The position numbers were made by a program, and so were the translations under genes. A DNA stretch of 64,000 bases, from assembly GCA_944472155.2 (NCBI GenBank), contig OX235275.1, positions 29,564,865 to 29,628,864 of the forward strand. Reading direction: 5' to 3'. A model generated the notes under the pieces. The model saw nothing but the letters and a program-made list of their open reading frames with translations. It did not search any database and had not been told where the DNA came from. This DNA comes from Trichobilharzia szidati. Its lineage: Eukaryota > Platyhelminthes > Trematoda > Strigeidida > Schistosomatidae. The stretch's first letter is position 1; every line of letters starts with the position of its first letter. Shown piece by piece: positions 1-11,160 of the stretch.

Positions 1-164
1 GACACACGATATCTGGCTATCATCAATCAAAGGACGTGTATGTTGCACACTAGTACGCTCCGTCCGCCTCTATGTGTCTGTGAGACATTGCTATTGGCAG
101 TAGAAAATATGACGGGGATCGCTGTCTTCGACCACAGGTGGTTGCATTCTATCATTCCTATTAG

Positions 165-480
165 GTGGTAAAATAGGGTGAGTTATACTGTGGTTAGGCA
201 TCGATTATTAATTAAGGAGAAGGAGTCAATTGATGAGATTGTGAAGCACCTGCATCGATTCAGATGTCTAGGACATATGTGTTACGCATGCCTAGCCATT
301 GCCTTCCTCGGCGGTCAGTGTTACCTGATATAGGATCAGTTTGGAAAAGAGCTAGTATTGGTTAAACCAAAACATGTAATCAGTCTTTGGAATCTTCGAC
401 TATAGGGTTGTAGACTGGTTGGGGTCCTCAGAATGCTCAGGACCAGTGGCTGGGAACAATTGCTGTGATCATCAATTCAA
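165..480 (+). mobile_element. LINE 3' coding fragment (RTE/jockey-like C-terminus)
   Basis: Frameshifted translation recovers the C-terminal LINE block around the LGHxxRMP motif: an RHRLL-like stretch, then SIDE, HRFRCLGHM, a leucine-proline-arginine-arginine segment, and a tryptophan-rich tail. The same block lies on the minus strand at 43.6-44.1 kb in better condition. This region follows the reverse transcriptase in schistosome non-LTR elements. The copy is 5' truncated with several frameshifts and no usable ORF. Confidence 0.6.
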
Positions 481-1002
481 CTAGAATAAGGTAAAATATC
501 TTAGACAGTAGAAAGACAATGAATGTCAGATAATTCGCATACATCTAGTACTTAAATCAATTTGCGATTGCCAAACATGTTGACACAGATCATATTTATC
601 AATCTACAAAAAATAAGTCACATAATCTTAAGGTCAACGCGACGATCAGTATCAATACAATTGAATACAATCATGTGAAAATCTTCTGCGACAACGAATC
701 ACAGACAGTATCAGTCGGAGGGAGGAATTCCCAATCTCACTTTATATCGACGTTAGCTCTACATATGTTTTCGAGAATGACAATAAACGATAAACAGTTG
801 GGCTATCTAGCTCAGGGAGAACAAAAACACTAAAATTCAATTACATGATGAAATCTGAATTATTCCAGATTCTCCAGGGTCCATTGTACCCTTCGGATGT
901 TAATTTGATACACTTTATAGTAAACAATATGGGTGATTGAAATAAGTCTCCTAGAATATACTGTTGGTAAGTTCAGATATAAGAAAATTGAACCAACCAC
1001 AA
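481..1002. other. No feature recognised
   Basis: AT-rich unique-looking sequence. No ORF, tRNA-like promoter or repeat shared with the rest of the window was seen. Confidence 0.4.
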
Positions 1003-1122
1003 CAAGACTCGCGTTTCATGCCATTTTGGACTCATCAATCGTGTGCACCTTTACATCTTCACTGAATGGTAGTATTCCGACGAAGACTCGAACCCAACAT
1101 CAGCGTTATCCACTAGGCTAGT
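1003..1122 (-). mobile_element. SINE-alpha (Sm-alpha type) fragment
   Basis: On the minus strand a tRNA-like head (AGTGGATAACGC at the A-box side, GGGTTCGAGTC B box, 1081-1120) is followed by a degenerate hammerhead module at 1006-1040: core TTGATGA, a GTCC stem II strand, then GAAA and a GAGTC cleavage site. C3 is changed to T and stem II is imperfect, so it is probably inactive. Confidence 0.6.
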
Positions 1123-1159
1123 TAGTCACATGACTCAAATCTGTATTGCTTGTTATTTG

Positions 1160-1532
1160 GTGGAATTATTGATTGGAATATCCAATCCATCTCCATTTCT
1201 TCCTGCATATTTGTTGCACAGTTGGTTCTTGGTTGGCTCCTTCACAGAGATCCCTGTTGCTAATCTTTTCTGGCCATCTGATCTTGAGTAGTATTGAGTG
1301 AAGACAGCTGTTGATGAAGGTGTGCAGTTTGTTTGAGGTGCTCCTCATGATGCTCCAAGTCTCTGATCCGAATAGTATGTAACACTGACATCACACTGGA
1401 GTTGAAAATCCGGATCTTATTTTTCATGCTGAGTGCTGTTGACCTCCACACAGACTTGAGAGAAATGAAAGCTTGTCTTGCTTTCCCGATCCTCGCTTTG
1501 ATAAATAACGCAATACTTCCACTGATACACAA
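1160..1532 (-). mobile_element. RTE-clade LINE 3' fragment
   Basis: Two overlapping minus frames give the RTE post-RT region: ARIGKARQAFISLKSVWRST, then a frameshift, then ICRKKWRWIG. These match the 51-52 kb RTE copy. The fragment is 5' truncated, and the polyadenine/TAA tail is not obvious at the 1160 end. Confidence 0.75.
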
Positions 1533-1854
1533 ATAGATTCAATGAAGACGGAACAACCCTAACCTTCAAGTTTTGAAGGCTAAAATTACTATATCATTCA
1601 CAATGAATTCATGGAAGTTAATGCAAGGATTTATTCTATTAAATAATCAATTATATCCCATCCTGTTTTATCTTCACTAATGTGGAATAGATCCCGACTG
1701 AGAAATTATTCACTTCAAACGGGAGAAAATAACAATAGAATTATCGAGTACTTCTGATGCTTCTCTAAATGATATCAAGTCGTCGTCAGATCTGTAACCA
1801 TTCAAATCCTTCCAAACCAACACCTGATAACTGATCTGATGTTCACTAGAGATC

Positions 1855-2010
1855 GGATCTACACAGGAAATTACCTGGAGTTCTAGTGGGGTGCACTAAG
1901 CCAGATAAGAGGACAGTTATTCGTCTATGACACTGACTATATACATATATATATATATAGGTACGTACTGCTAAAGAGTCCCAAATCAGGACGATACGAC
2001 TACTGGATGA
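1855..2010 (+). mobile_element. SINE-beta fragment, degenerate
   Basis: A piece of the SINE-beta inner region (GTTCTAGTGG) is followed, after a (TA)n tract at 1942-1959, by the hammerhead-like module at 1961-2006 (GTACTG, CTAAAGA, GTCCC, AGGAC, GATACG). The GAAA strand is mutated to GATA. Confidence 0.45.
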
Positions 2011-2044
2011 TATGAACCGTTGAATGCCACTCATGTCAACCACT

Positions 2045-2110
2045 GTTGCTTACCAACCAGATCGAGGTGATCTAGATGCCGGACAGTCGTTTCGAACCGT
2101 GATCATCAAC
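2045..2110. repeat. R7 short repeat
   Basis: A GATC-rich motif (AGATCNAGGTGATCTA) followed by a GTTTCGAAC-like stretch recurs at about 27515-27560. Family unknown. Confidence 0.3.
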
Positions 2111-2319
2111 AGCTTACCCAGCGCAACTCAGCTCGCAGTGCTCAGTCAATTCATACCAACCGAATTCTGACTACTTATACTGACCAAATGGTAACACTTA
2201 AGATCGAATTGGAGATTTGTAAATTATGTAGTCCAGTCGGCATGCATCATCTGCTTCTACAGCATAAATGCATAACGGTATTTGCGTAGTTGTTACTACC
2301 TAAACTGACTGGTTGTGGT

Positions 2320-2740
2320 CTAGAAACAGGGAAGTGATCTTCGCGTTCTACTGTATAGCTGTAGGAAACTTCCTTCAAAACACACACATATACACCCAGT
2401 CATCACAAGACGCTTCAAAGACAGTAGAAATACGATTATCCATTGATAGATTTATGTGGTTCTGCAACAGTGTCGTTAGGCAATAAGTAATACAGTCTAA
2501 ATTATTTTCTAAATACAAAATAACTACAAAGAATCAAGTGAAATATTGCCAACAATGTGGGATCAGAAACTCTGTCAACAGGAGTCACACACCAACAAAT
2601 CCCACAGGGTGTCCATGGTCACAATCGCCTTAATTCACTCAAACAAAATCACATCGTGAAACAACACATCATCAATATTATCACATAGTCACAAAGAGAA
2701 GTATTTAAATTAGAGATTAAACGGTGATAATGACAAGTAA
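2320..2740. repeat. R4 old interspersed repeat, copy 1
   Basis: Shares an ordered series of blocks with 13610-14120: TACTGTATAGCTGT, an (AC)n tract, CTCTGTCAAC, CACAAAGAGAAG, and TTAGATATTAAAC-like endings. There is no coding potential. Family unknown. Confidence 0.4.
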
Positions 2741-3828
2741 TAATAAGGATGAGGTCAACATATGATAAGCAAATATCAGAACAAAAATGATATGTAGTCT
2801 AAGACAAAGGAGGATAATAACTTCAAAGTCAGTTGAGAGATCGAAATAAGTATGGTTTCGGAGGGAGTTTTCAAACAACAATTATTCCATTACAGCAGTT
2901 TAAAAACACTTGAGTTGATCGTTAGTGGTTGATAGTCAGATGAAAGTTATCTAAACACTGGAGAGTTGTTCTGCTTCTCAAGTGTCGAATTCACCACTGA
3001 TATACTCGGTTGTATTACAAGTCACAAAGCCGAGTCAAATACTCACGGTGTATAAATTATTTTTCCCATGTTTTATACATAAGAGATTAGACGAATTCGC
3101 TAAGTCATACTTTGAAATGCTGAAAAACAGAAATCTAGGTCTGTTAGACACTGCAGACATATGTCAACAAAACTTTGCCTGGACAACAGCAACCAGCAGA
3201 CAGAAACAGAAAGCCTTTGGCTTTAGTGTGCACAGCTAGAATTACCCTATTACCAAAAGAAACCAACTCACTAACTCTTTGCTACTAAAACTTACTTTAT
3301 TACCTGCTATATGCGGGTAGTAGGATTTACCTTGGTTACTAATTGTATAATGGTCAATTATATCTATTTATAATAACAGTAGAATCAAGTTAGTGTGGCA
3401 CGGAACTATTTTTGTTAATAAGATTTGAAGTCAGAGGGTAGAGATTTGAAATTAGACAAATAGATAATAAGAATACAGAAATTATAAAACCCTGAATAAC
3501 TTGTGATGCGTTGTTCTCACCGTTTACGTTCGACAGTTTTACGAAAACAATGAAAGATCTGCATCAAAGCCTAAAGAAGACAATTCTCAACTGTAATTTA
3601 ATGAGATAAATTAAAGGAAATAAAACTACTAGCCGGTATTATTTGTTCACTCCTTGCCTTCTGAGTGGAATATATATCCATTGTACCTGGCTCACTGCCA
3701 TCACTCTCACTTGGATCCGGTAATGTCTACAAGTTTCCAATTACTTATCACATAATTATATCTTGTGAGTTATTCTCGGACAGTCAACATGTCACTTCCC
3801 ATTCCAGTTACACTGGACAACCTGGTGT
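2741..3828. other. No clear feature
   Basis: AT-rich. The 85-codon ORF at 2982-3239 has no recognisable domain. The stretch around 3480-3600 weakly resembles 15970-16100, as if an old repeat continued in both places. Confidence 0.3.
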
Positions 3829-4200
3829 ATGATGTCACTTCAAGGTCTGATGCATCCATCTTTATTTACTTCTGTATATTTCTTAGGTGATCAGTTGTTG
3901 GCTGGTTCTCTTCCACAACACCCTATGCATTTTCCTTTTCTGTTCGACCAACCAAACTTTACAATCGGGCGAAGGAAGTCGTCAATGGAAGTTTGTAGTA
4001 GCCCCTTTGGAAATACTTTCGGTAACACACGAGACAAGTCTTTGAACCACATGGAAGTACTGACTGACTTGACATTTGTGTCCGGAATTCGAATCTTATT
4101 CCTGATGCTGAGTGCAGCAGAGTTTCACAGTGATTTCAGATTAATGAAGGTCTGTCTAGCCTTTTCGATCTGACTCTACCTTTGTCAACGTCATCCAGGT
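3829..4200 (-). mobile_element. RTE-like LINE fragment, very decayed
   Basis: At 3990-4190 the minus strand keeps the order seen in other RTE copies: ATNAGACTTTCATTAATC-type sequence, the CTGAGTGCAGCAG block and the AAGTACTGACTTGACATT block. It is a divergent subfamily, also related to 12.4 kb and 32.8 kb. No intact frame. Confidence 0.5.
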
Positions 4201-4435
4201 GGCTTGTAAGAATCTGTTTATTTCCAGCCAATTAAACATTTTTTTAAAATTCTACTTGTTCGATTCCTGTTTATGTTAAATTCTTTACACAGTGGACATT
4301 GTCCAAGAGGTAAGGCAGGTTTTGAACATACAGTCTTCAGTATTTTCTCAAGGCGTTCTGCACACTCGTCTAAGACAGTCCATTGACAAATAGGTTTTAG
4401 TTTCTGCATCTTTGAAGGAACCGAGGTCCTCTCTC

Positions 4436-4612
4436 GTATTATTGATATAAGGATAAAACTTGGGCAGTGTGGTAGAGTATAACTCCATAATGGACTAAAT
4501 TTTACTTTGATAAAATCACACAGTGTTATACAGTAATATTTACTGATGACGTTTCGAGAATAATTTACTGCTGATCATCATATGAAGGTACTCACATAAC
4601 TTTCTTGCTTCG
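4436..4612 (-). mobile_element. PLE-1 terminal-repeat fragment
   Basis: Matches the outer part of the inverted arms at 21.64-21.8 kb, including GATGACGTTTCGAG and the ACAGTGTTATACAGTAAT stretch. In sense orientation it carries a degraded hammerhead-like motif (ATGATGA ... CTCGAAACGTCATCAG). Confidence 0.6.
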
Positions 4613-4730
4613 TTTATGTACATGAGTAAAACGTGATTAGACGTCTCGTCGACGAGTGTCAGTAATTAGGAAAACTAGGTGCAGAGCTTCCTACCAACTG
4701 AATCCTACCGTCAACTAACATAGTGTTTCC

Positions 4731-5600
4731 TTATATCACAAAGTCTTCACTATGTCCACCAACATTTGTTGTGTGTGAATTACACCAGAAAAACAAGTTA
4801 GGGATAATTAAAACATCATTGATGGCCAAGGTGAGGAAAGCGTCTGAACCAACCTTTTGTTCCCAATGCATAAGTGAGGCTTTCTTAATTTGGACTCCAG
4901 CAGTCTCAGCTGTATGTAACAGGCGAACTGCTGAGGTAAGATGAAAATCAGTCACAGCAAAGTAGATGACTCTGAAAGTCTTGTCAACACTAATTTTGTG
5001 TTCTATATCCACGAGATGAGGCAGAGTAGAGCTATGAATGAACCTAGTTTGTCCCTCACTTAATGATGCGGAATGGTGTTCGGAAGTCGGATGATAAACA
5101 CGCCTAACTGTAGTCCTTATATGACTGGTTCTCCACGGGAACAGTTAAACTGATGGAGACACATAAAATAGACAAAACTAAGTAGTTTATTCTTAACTGT
5201 TGAACGTGAAATAGGGGTGGTTTTGAAGAAATAGTGTACATTGATATCACTGAATCCTCTCCTCACCACATTCCTTAAGCGTTGTGTTGTTTCTGTTTCA
5301 CTGGTTTTATCGCTGAGGAACTGAAGGAAGTTGTAATAACATGACTATTTCGGGAACTGTTTATACTTTTGCTTTCCTTGGTTTTAGGTTCATATTATTA
5401 TCAATGAATTTCTCTGGGTAACCATTTGCATTCAATGATTGTTTAATAATACTGAGCTCTTCCTTAGGACATTCATCAGAGCAGATTGCTCTTGCTCTTT
5501 GGACCGACCACCTTGACTAGATTGCGTTTACATCTCAAGTGGTACGAAGCTCAAAAATGGGTGTGCTGACCAGTTGATGTAGGTTTTCTGTATACACTTA
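4731..5600 (-). mobile_element. PLE-3 fragment: RT tail plus GIY-YIG endonuclease
   Basis: Read on the minus strand from 5600 down there is the PLE RT-tail signature SVYRKPTSTGQHTHF (about 5580-5530). Next come the linker with NGYPEKFI (about 5400), a decayed GIY-YIG region (5170-5010), and the C-terminal helix RLLHTAETAGVQIKK (within 4731-5012). The order matches the 57-kb copy. It is 5' truncated with multiple frameshifts. Confidence 0.7.
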
Positions 5601-5619
5601 CAGTTATTATTATTTAATT

Positions 5620-5797
5620 GAATTTCAGATTTTTCCCGTCGATTGATTGGACCGAAGTGCTCGGTCTCAGGTTGACATGTCGGCTTCTTGAGCAGATGCT
5701 TCGACGATGTCTGGGCGTTTAATTAGTATTTAATTGGTGGATGGTGACTAGCACTTCGGTCCAATCAATCGACGGGAAAAATCTAAAATTCAATTAA
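5620..5797. repeat. Inverted repeat, 45-bp arms, around a SINE-alpha tail
   Basis: Arms 5620-5665 and 5752-5797 are near-perfect reverse complements (GATTGATTGGACCGAAGTGC). Part of the arm recurs at 58560-58610. Between them, 5728-5752 is the 3' tail of a SINE-alpha in minus orientation (AATTGGTGGATGG). Confidence 0.7.
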
Positions 5798-5814
5798 ATC
5801 AATATGACCCGTTG

Positions 5815-6009
5815 CACAAGAGGTGGATGTCGTGGCCCAAGTGGTCCAGTGGATAACGCTTTGGCGTTGGAAACTATGGGCACTGGGTTCGAGCCTCGGT
5901 GGGAACATCATCACTCACTGAGAAATGCAGGTACATCCAGATGACGAGTCCCAAACAGGACGAAATGCGCATCCCGGATTCCACTGCTAGTCCCCATCCA
6001 CCAATTAAA
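5815..6009 (+). mobile_element. SINE-alpha (Sm-alpha), near full length
   Basis: tRNA-like Pol III head: A box TGGCCCAAGTGG at 5833-5844, B box GGTTCGAGCC at 5886-5895. A hammerhead module follows at 5935-5978: stem I ATCC/GGAT, core ATGACGA, stem II GTCC/GGAC, GAAA, a GCGC stem III, and an ATC cleavage triplet. Family knowledge: Sm-alpha hammerheads self-cleave with core CTGATGA. Here the essential C3 is A, so activity is unlikely. The tail ends at CCATCCACCAATTAAA. Confidence 0.85.
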
Positions 6010-6285
6010 GTTATTATTATTGTTCCCTCTTCTCTTCTAGGAATGAAATACTGGAGTTTCTTTCATTCTCTTCAGTAAAATTTTATTGTGCGATGCATAT
6101 CGTTAAATTTGTCAAGGATGTTTTTCTACTTACTTCATTCACATTTTTCATAATCAGAAATATAATCAGATAATTATTTTGTTGAAATTTACTGGTCACA
6201 AAACAAAGAGATGTAAAATGCATTGAGATATTATTGTTGTTCAACGTGATATTCTCATATAGTACTCTAGATTTTCTCTTTCGAG

Positions 6286-6312
6286 GAGTCTGGATATGAC
6301 AGGTGAAGAGAG
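6286..6312 (+). CDS. Putative host micro-exon 1 (27 nt)
   Basis: A pyrimidine-rich acceptor (TTTTCTCTTTCGAG) and a strong donor (AG|GTAAGC at 6313) bound a 27-nt exon encoding SLDMTGEE in the only frame that fits the next exon. It starts with one nucleotide and ends with two (AG). Those two join the T of the exon at 6843 to give serine. An alternative acceptor at 6270 would lengthen it to 42 nt, still open. The product is not recognised. Confidence 0.4.
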
Positions 6313-6656
6313 GTAAGCACGCGAGCTTATCTACTCACACTCATCTATCGACCTCTCCCCATTCCACAAAAATGGCCTTGTCAATTTTAAAGAAAACAAA
6401 ACTAAAATTAGGTGAATACCCCCTGAGGGTATTTTTTTATTTCAAACCACAACCAGACTCCTCCCCACTCATCATTGCCAGTATCTAATTAACTAATTAA
6501 TCATTTGGAGTCTGTATGTACACATAAAACAATAATGATAGTCCAGATTTCTGGATTCAAATCTCGCTTATCACTCACTCCCTCATTGTCAACAATGATG
6601 AAACTGTCCATCTATAGTGTACAGTGTAGGAGGTTAAGTGAAGTGATTCTCTTCCA

Positions 6657-6790
6657 TGTATGTGTTTGTGTGTGTGTGTGTGTGTACAAATATAATCCTG
6701 TTAGTACGTTTATTCACCCATCTAATTTGAAGAATTGAAGAGAAGAGATTAGACATCTGTCAAATATATATGTATATATATATATATACA
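6657..6790. repeat. Microsatellites (GT)n and (TA)n
   Basis: A (GT) tract at 6661-6685 and a (TA) tract at about 6763-6788 lie inside the putative intron between exons 1 and 2. Confidence 0.9.
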
Positions 6791-6842
6791 GCAGTCCCGA
6801 TTTATTTTTCCCTCACTTTATTATAAATCATCGTGATTTCAG

Positions 6843-6903
6843 TTGGCCAGCTTTTCGCCGTCGTTTATCGAGATTACGAGAATTTCTGAATCACATTTCA
6901 CAG
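6843..6903 (+). CDS. Putative host exon 2 (61 nt)
   Basis: A long pyrimidine tract ending GATTTCAG precedes the exon, and CAG|GTAATT follows it. After one nucleotide that completes a split serine codon, 20 codons read WPAFRRRLSRLREFLNHISQ. This basic, helix-prone segment is more GC-rich than its flanks. It ends in phase 0. The protein family is not recognised. The splice sites and phase agreement with neighbours are the evidence. Confidence 0.5.
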
Positions 6904-7063
6904 GTAATTTTATGAGGTATACTAATTAATGTAGAAGACCCACTAGTCAGTAATTGGTTTATCGTGAAACGCTATTTCTCTCTCCCTCTCTCTCTCTCCC
7001 TTTTTCTATTTTAATTAGTGAACTCAATTGTTTATTATTGTTTTCATTTGTTTGTTTTGAAAG

Positions 7064-7087
7064 AAGCTTCGAAGATATAAACGATTT
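7064..7087 (+). CDS. Putative host micro-exon 3 (24 nt)
   Basis: A T-rich acceptor (TTTGTTTTGAAAG) and a perfect GTAAGT donor at 7088 enclose eight phase-0 codons, KLRRYKRF. This continues the basic helix of the exon at 6843 across a 160-bp intron. Schistosomes are known to use very short exons. Function unknown. Confidence 0.5.
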
Positions 7088-7093
7088 GTAAGT

Positions 7094-7374
7094 TGTGAAT
7101 TCGGTTTATGGTGTCACCAGTTCGCCAGTTCAACTGGTTTGATAGAAATCGGCTGATTTGAATTGATTTGCCTCTCTGAGCTGAATCAAACTGTGTGTAC
7201 CGCTGATGGACTCGTCTGCAAACAAGAGGAATGGTGTTTGGGTCATTTCGATCTGGCTAGCTGGCAAGCACTGTCGGCTGATATGAGTGGCAGACATCTA
7301 CTCAACTCAATTCATCAGTAGTATATGATTTTATGCAAATAAAGTCATGTCATTCTGAAGAGACTGAAAAATAC
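7094..7374. other. Intergenic or intronic, no feature
   Basis: Nothing recognised beyond AT-rich sequence. A CT-rich tract lies just upstream at 6976-7003. Confidence 0.3.
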
Positions 7375-7520
7375 AACCTGCTGGAGTCAAGAAGAGCAAA
7401 TGATGCACAAGCTAGATTGCAACTCTATGCTTAGTCATCGAACAGAGCATAAAGTTCCAGTCAAATTTCTGTATCAATTTCATCGACTTTGAAAAGGCTT
7501 TCGAAAGAGTTGACCGGTAA
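7375..7520 (+). mobile_element. RTE fragment (RT palm start)
   Basis: A decayed copy of the segment between the AGFRKGKSC motif and FEKAFDSVDR of the neighbouring RTE, ending in a GAAAAGGCTTTCGAAAGAG stretch. It is separated by about 135 bp of other sequence from the better copy at 7655 and could be an earlier insertion. Confidence 0.55.
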
Positions 7521-7654
7521 GGAATTTAAAAATTAATTCAACACGAATTGTAGTTGTAGATCCGGAATAATAATCTATCGGAAAGAATATTTTGTGCCTG
7601 AACTATATTTTGTCTTCTGAAATAGAACTTTTCACGTATTTTAATAATAATAAT

Positions 7655-8966
7655 CATCCTGGAGAGAATAAAGGACGCAATGGATGCAGAACTCCAAACA
7701 GAACAAGCTGGATTCAGGAAAGGCAAATCATGTTCTGACCAAATTGCAACTCTACGCATCATCATCGAACAAAGCATGGAATGGCAATCAAACCTCTCTC
7801 TCAACTTTATAGACTTTGAGAAGGCCTTCGACAGCGTTGACCGCGATGCAATTTGGAAACTACTCGAGTACTACGGCGTACCCCAAATATTCATCAACCT
7901 TATTCAACAGCTGTACGACAACGGCACATGTCAAGTGGTCCACAACGGAAAACTCAGTGAGGCGTTCGACGTAAACACAGGAGTCAGACAAGGGTGCTTA
8001 TTATCACCAATGATATTCCTAATTGTGGTGGACTGGATTATGCGTCAGACAGTGGGAATCGAGGGGACAGGGATATCCTGGACCGACGTGAAGAACCTAG
8101 AAGACCTAGATTTCGCGCTTGGATGATTTATGTTTGATGTCACACAAAATCGAAGACTTACAAGCGAAAACCGACCTGCAAACTGGTCGAAGAAGCAGCC
8201 AGAGAAGACAGGACTCCAGGTGAATATATACAAGACGGAGGTTATGAAAATAACCAACCAACAACAACAACGACAGTAGCAGCAACATCCAGCGCCAACC
8301 ACCATCAACGGGAGGGATTTGAAAGAGGTTACTCCATTCACTTATTTAGGGAGCATTGTCTCAACTACAGGAGGAACGGACGAGGATGTTCAATCGATAA
8401 TCGGGAAGGCGAGAATCACATTCATCAACCTGAAACCAATCTGGAAATCTTCGTCACTCAACTCAGCATCAACAACGAAATTTGAATTTTCAATACAAAC
8501 GTCAAGTCAGTCAGTTCTTCTATATGGATCAGAAAGTTGGCGGGTCACAAAGAATATTTTCAACAGCCTGTTGCAGACCTTTATCAACAACTGTCTTCTC
8601 TCTATACTGAAGATTAGATGACCGGAAAGAATCACCAACAAGAAACTATGGGAACAAACCAAACAGGAACCAATCGCCCAACAAATATGCAGGAGAAAGT
8701 GGAGATGGATTGGACACTCGTTGAGGAGACCGCTGGGTAACATCGCGCGTCAGGCCATTGCTCGAGTGGAACCCGAAAGGGAAGTGGCGAGTGGGACGTC
8801 GAAGGGTGATATGGAGGAGATCGTGTGAAGAAGAGTTGAAACAGTATGGGCTAAAATTGATGCAAGTGAAAAGTACAGCATAAGACAGAAGCAAGTAGAA
8901 GCGTGCAGCTGAAGCCTTATGTTCCACTAGGAACCCAAGGGAACAGTAATAAATAATAATAATAAA
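7655..8966 (+). mobile_element. RTE-clade LINE, 5'-truncated, RT domain to 3' end
   Basis: It begins at ILERIKDAM and runs through the RT palm: QAGFRKGKSCSDQIATLRI, NFIDFEKAFDSVDRD (catalytic D), and TGVRQGCLLSP. The first ORF (7680-8126) ends at a small insertion inside the FADD catalytic motif: DLDFA is followed by a shift, and DDLCLMSHK reads in another frame. Downstream pieces include TPFTYLGSIVSTTG (8319-8621) and ICRRKWRWIGHSLRR. The 3' end is CCTATGTTCCACTAGGAAC-like and then a (TAA)n tail (8950-8966). The element is dead. Confidence 0.85.
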
Positions 8967-10149
8967 CACTTAATTCCCATATGATTCTATTTAGAATGGA
9001 ATTTTCGAATTCACTCCAGCATACGAATAATATCAGCAGAAATAACCACAACGAAGTTAACTGTTTCCGGTAAATAATTCAGGGGAAGTCGCTTGATTTT
9101 TTTTGCACAAGATTTGGCTGACTGTCTGTTTATTGCTGGAAATAATAAGTTTTTGACAAATGAAACAGTAAAATCGAATTACTTATCGTCCTGAAAACCA
9201 CATTTTTTGCTCGACCTCTATGTAATTCAACCGTTTAGAGGTCCTGACATCCTTAGTAATTGCGTTTTGAAAGTAACCACATGAGCTTTACCTAATTTTC
9301 TCTTCATATGCAAACTTAATTCATAACTTTTGTGATATGGAGATCAATTCCCAGTCTGAAGATAAACCAATTAGAATTTGACCCATGTAAAATAATCCCC
9401 AACATTTTACTAATCGTGATCACAGACTAAATCACATAACCCTGGTGGTTTTTTTAAAATGCACGTTGTTGTGTTAATATACTGTTACTGTCTGTCTCGT
9501 CTTTGTGTACTCTCGCTTAAGTTGCATGCCGGCTGAGAGATAGTGTGGCGTTGAATACATTGTTGGAGTGGACAAGCGATACTCAAGGTTTCTGAGTCTT
9601 TTGCAAGCTCGGAATCCCTACTTCAGCTTAACGTTTTGCAAAATATAATGATTTGATAGTAGCTTATCTGCGAAATTATTCCATGCTTCCATCACTAATT
9701 ATATTCAGCGTTTTGGCAAACGTTTTACACTACTCATAAGTAGTTAAATGGTGAATACTAAATTTCCTCCTTTTTATCAACAGGTGAGTTTTGTGTGGAC
9801 AGAATTGATTTGATTATTATCAAATAAAAAATGTCATAGGATTCAAAGTGGTCTCACTTCTCTCATAAAGTGAAGTATCAAAATGAAAATCTACCTTGAA
9901 TCACATTTGACATTGTCAGTTTACATAGATGGAAAGATGAAATTTTACCACAGTAACAATTTCAGTTCACAGCGTTGAATCATTTCAAACCTTTCTGGAA
10001 TTTCCTGCTCCCGATATATAGCCTTGAAATACATTAAGTACTTTCAAACGGAATTATTGCTATTCATAGGAGTATGCCAAAGAAGTCATACAGCCAAAGA
10101 AGAATTTCATCCACATCACAGAGAAATCAGTAATGAAATATTACCAATA
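8967..10149. other. No gene; one recursive-splice-like site at 9783/9784
   Basis: AT-rich sequence without repeats I can relate to others. TTTCCTCCTTTTTATCAACAG is followed directly by GTGAGT at 9784, an acceptor fused to a donor. No frame through the preceding 40 bp is open, so it is not a simple exon end. Confidence 0.3.
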
Positions 10150-10161
10150 ACAAAACTTATC

Positions 10162-10529
10162 CATATTAGTTTGTTTATTAGGTATATCACACAGTGAAAC
10201 AGTATTGTTTACTTGATGACGTTTCGAACAAAATTTATTGTTCATAATCATATCAATGGTGATCACACGACTTTGACACTTGAGTTTTATAGCTTTCTTT
10301 GTTTTCTCCAATTTGTCGTAGGGGGAGTAGAATTTTCCAGATGTCTGGGTGGACAGGTGATGAATCATTCCTATTACATGTATTTGCAGTTGATTCGATA
10401 AACAAAGCTTCTGTTATCAATCTCTCCCTTTACCCTGTGACATTAGATTTTAAAACTGTCATCCTATCCCATCCTATTGTATGGTTGTGTATGACTGCAT
10501 GTAGTGCTATAGCTGAACTATTCTCTAGA
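10162..10529. repeat. PLE-1 inverted repeat, arm 1
   Basis: Reverse complement of 11161-11529 with only a few differences. It contains the C-terminal endonuclease codons and the hammerhead-like terminal motif. Confidence 0.9.
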
Positions 10530-11160
10530 TTTCTTATCTTATTCGGGTCAACCAATCGAGATTTTGCTAGGTTTTTATGTTCAGCTAGTCTGACTACCCC
10601 TGTTCTACTAGTTTGACCTATGTATTTGACCTGACAATCATTGCAGGGTATTAGGTAAACTAAATTGTTTTGTTTTAAAGGCTCTACAGGATCCTTTAGC
10701 CGACAAAGCTTGTTTCTAATTGAGTTTGTGGGTTTGAATGACGTTTTTATTCCTGCCTTGTTGAGAATTCTGCGTAAGGCTTCCGAGGTTCCTTCCTTGT
10801 ATGGAATTACTACTGATGATTTAGATTCTTTATTGTTGATGTCGTCATCAATATTATTATTATTATTATCACTATTATCATTATCATTATTATTGTTATT
10901 ATCACTATCACTATTATCATTATTTATTTTATTTTTACATTTCCTTACATATTTCCTGACTAATTTATCCGGGTAATTATTAAGTTTCAAGGCTTCTTTT
11001 ATATGTATCAGTTCTTGTTTTAGATTTTCTTTGGTACTAATTAATTTTTGTGCTCTGTCATTTAAACATTTCACCAATCCTATTTTTACTGACATAGGAT
11101 GGGATGATTGGAAGTGTTTACAGGAAACCCACACACTCAAACAGATATTTGGACTTCCAA

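Noticed and set aside
2060..2112. Hammerhead-like TTGATGA ... GAAAC on the minus strand
   Set aside because: No complementary stem II and no consistent stem I; the GATC-rich repeat explains the similarity.
3829..4173. 114-codon plus ORF
   Set aside because: Overlaps an antisense RTE fragment and shows no domain.
8045..8341. 98-codon minus ORF with hydrophobic cysteine-rich start
   Set aside because: Antisense to the RTE RT; the composition comes from its (CAACAA) tract.
10665..10976. 103-codon plus ORF rich in leucine and serine
   Set aside because: It is antisense to the PLE-1 ORF; the low complexity comes from the (ATT/ATC)n tract.
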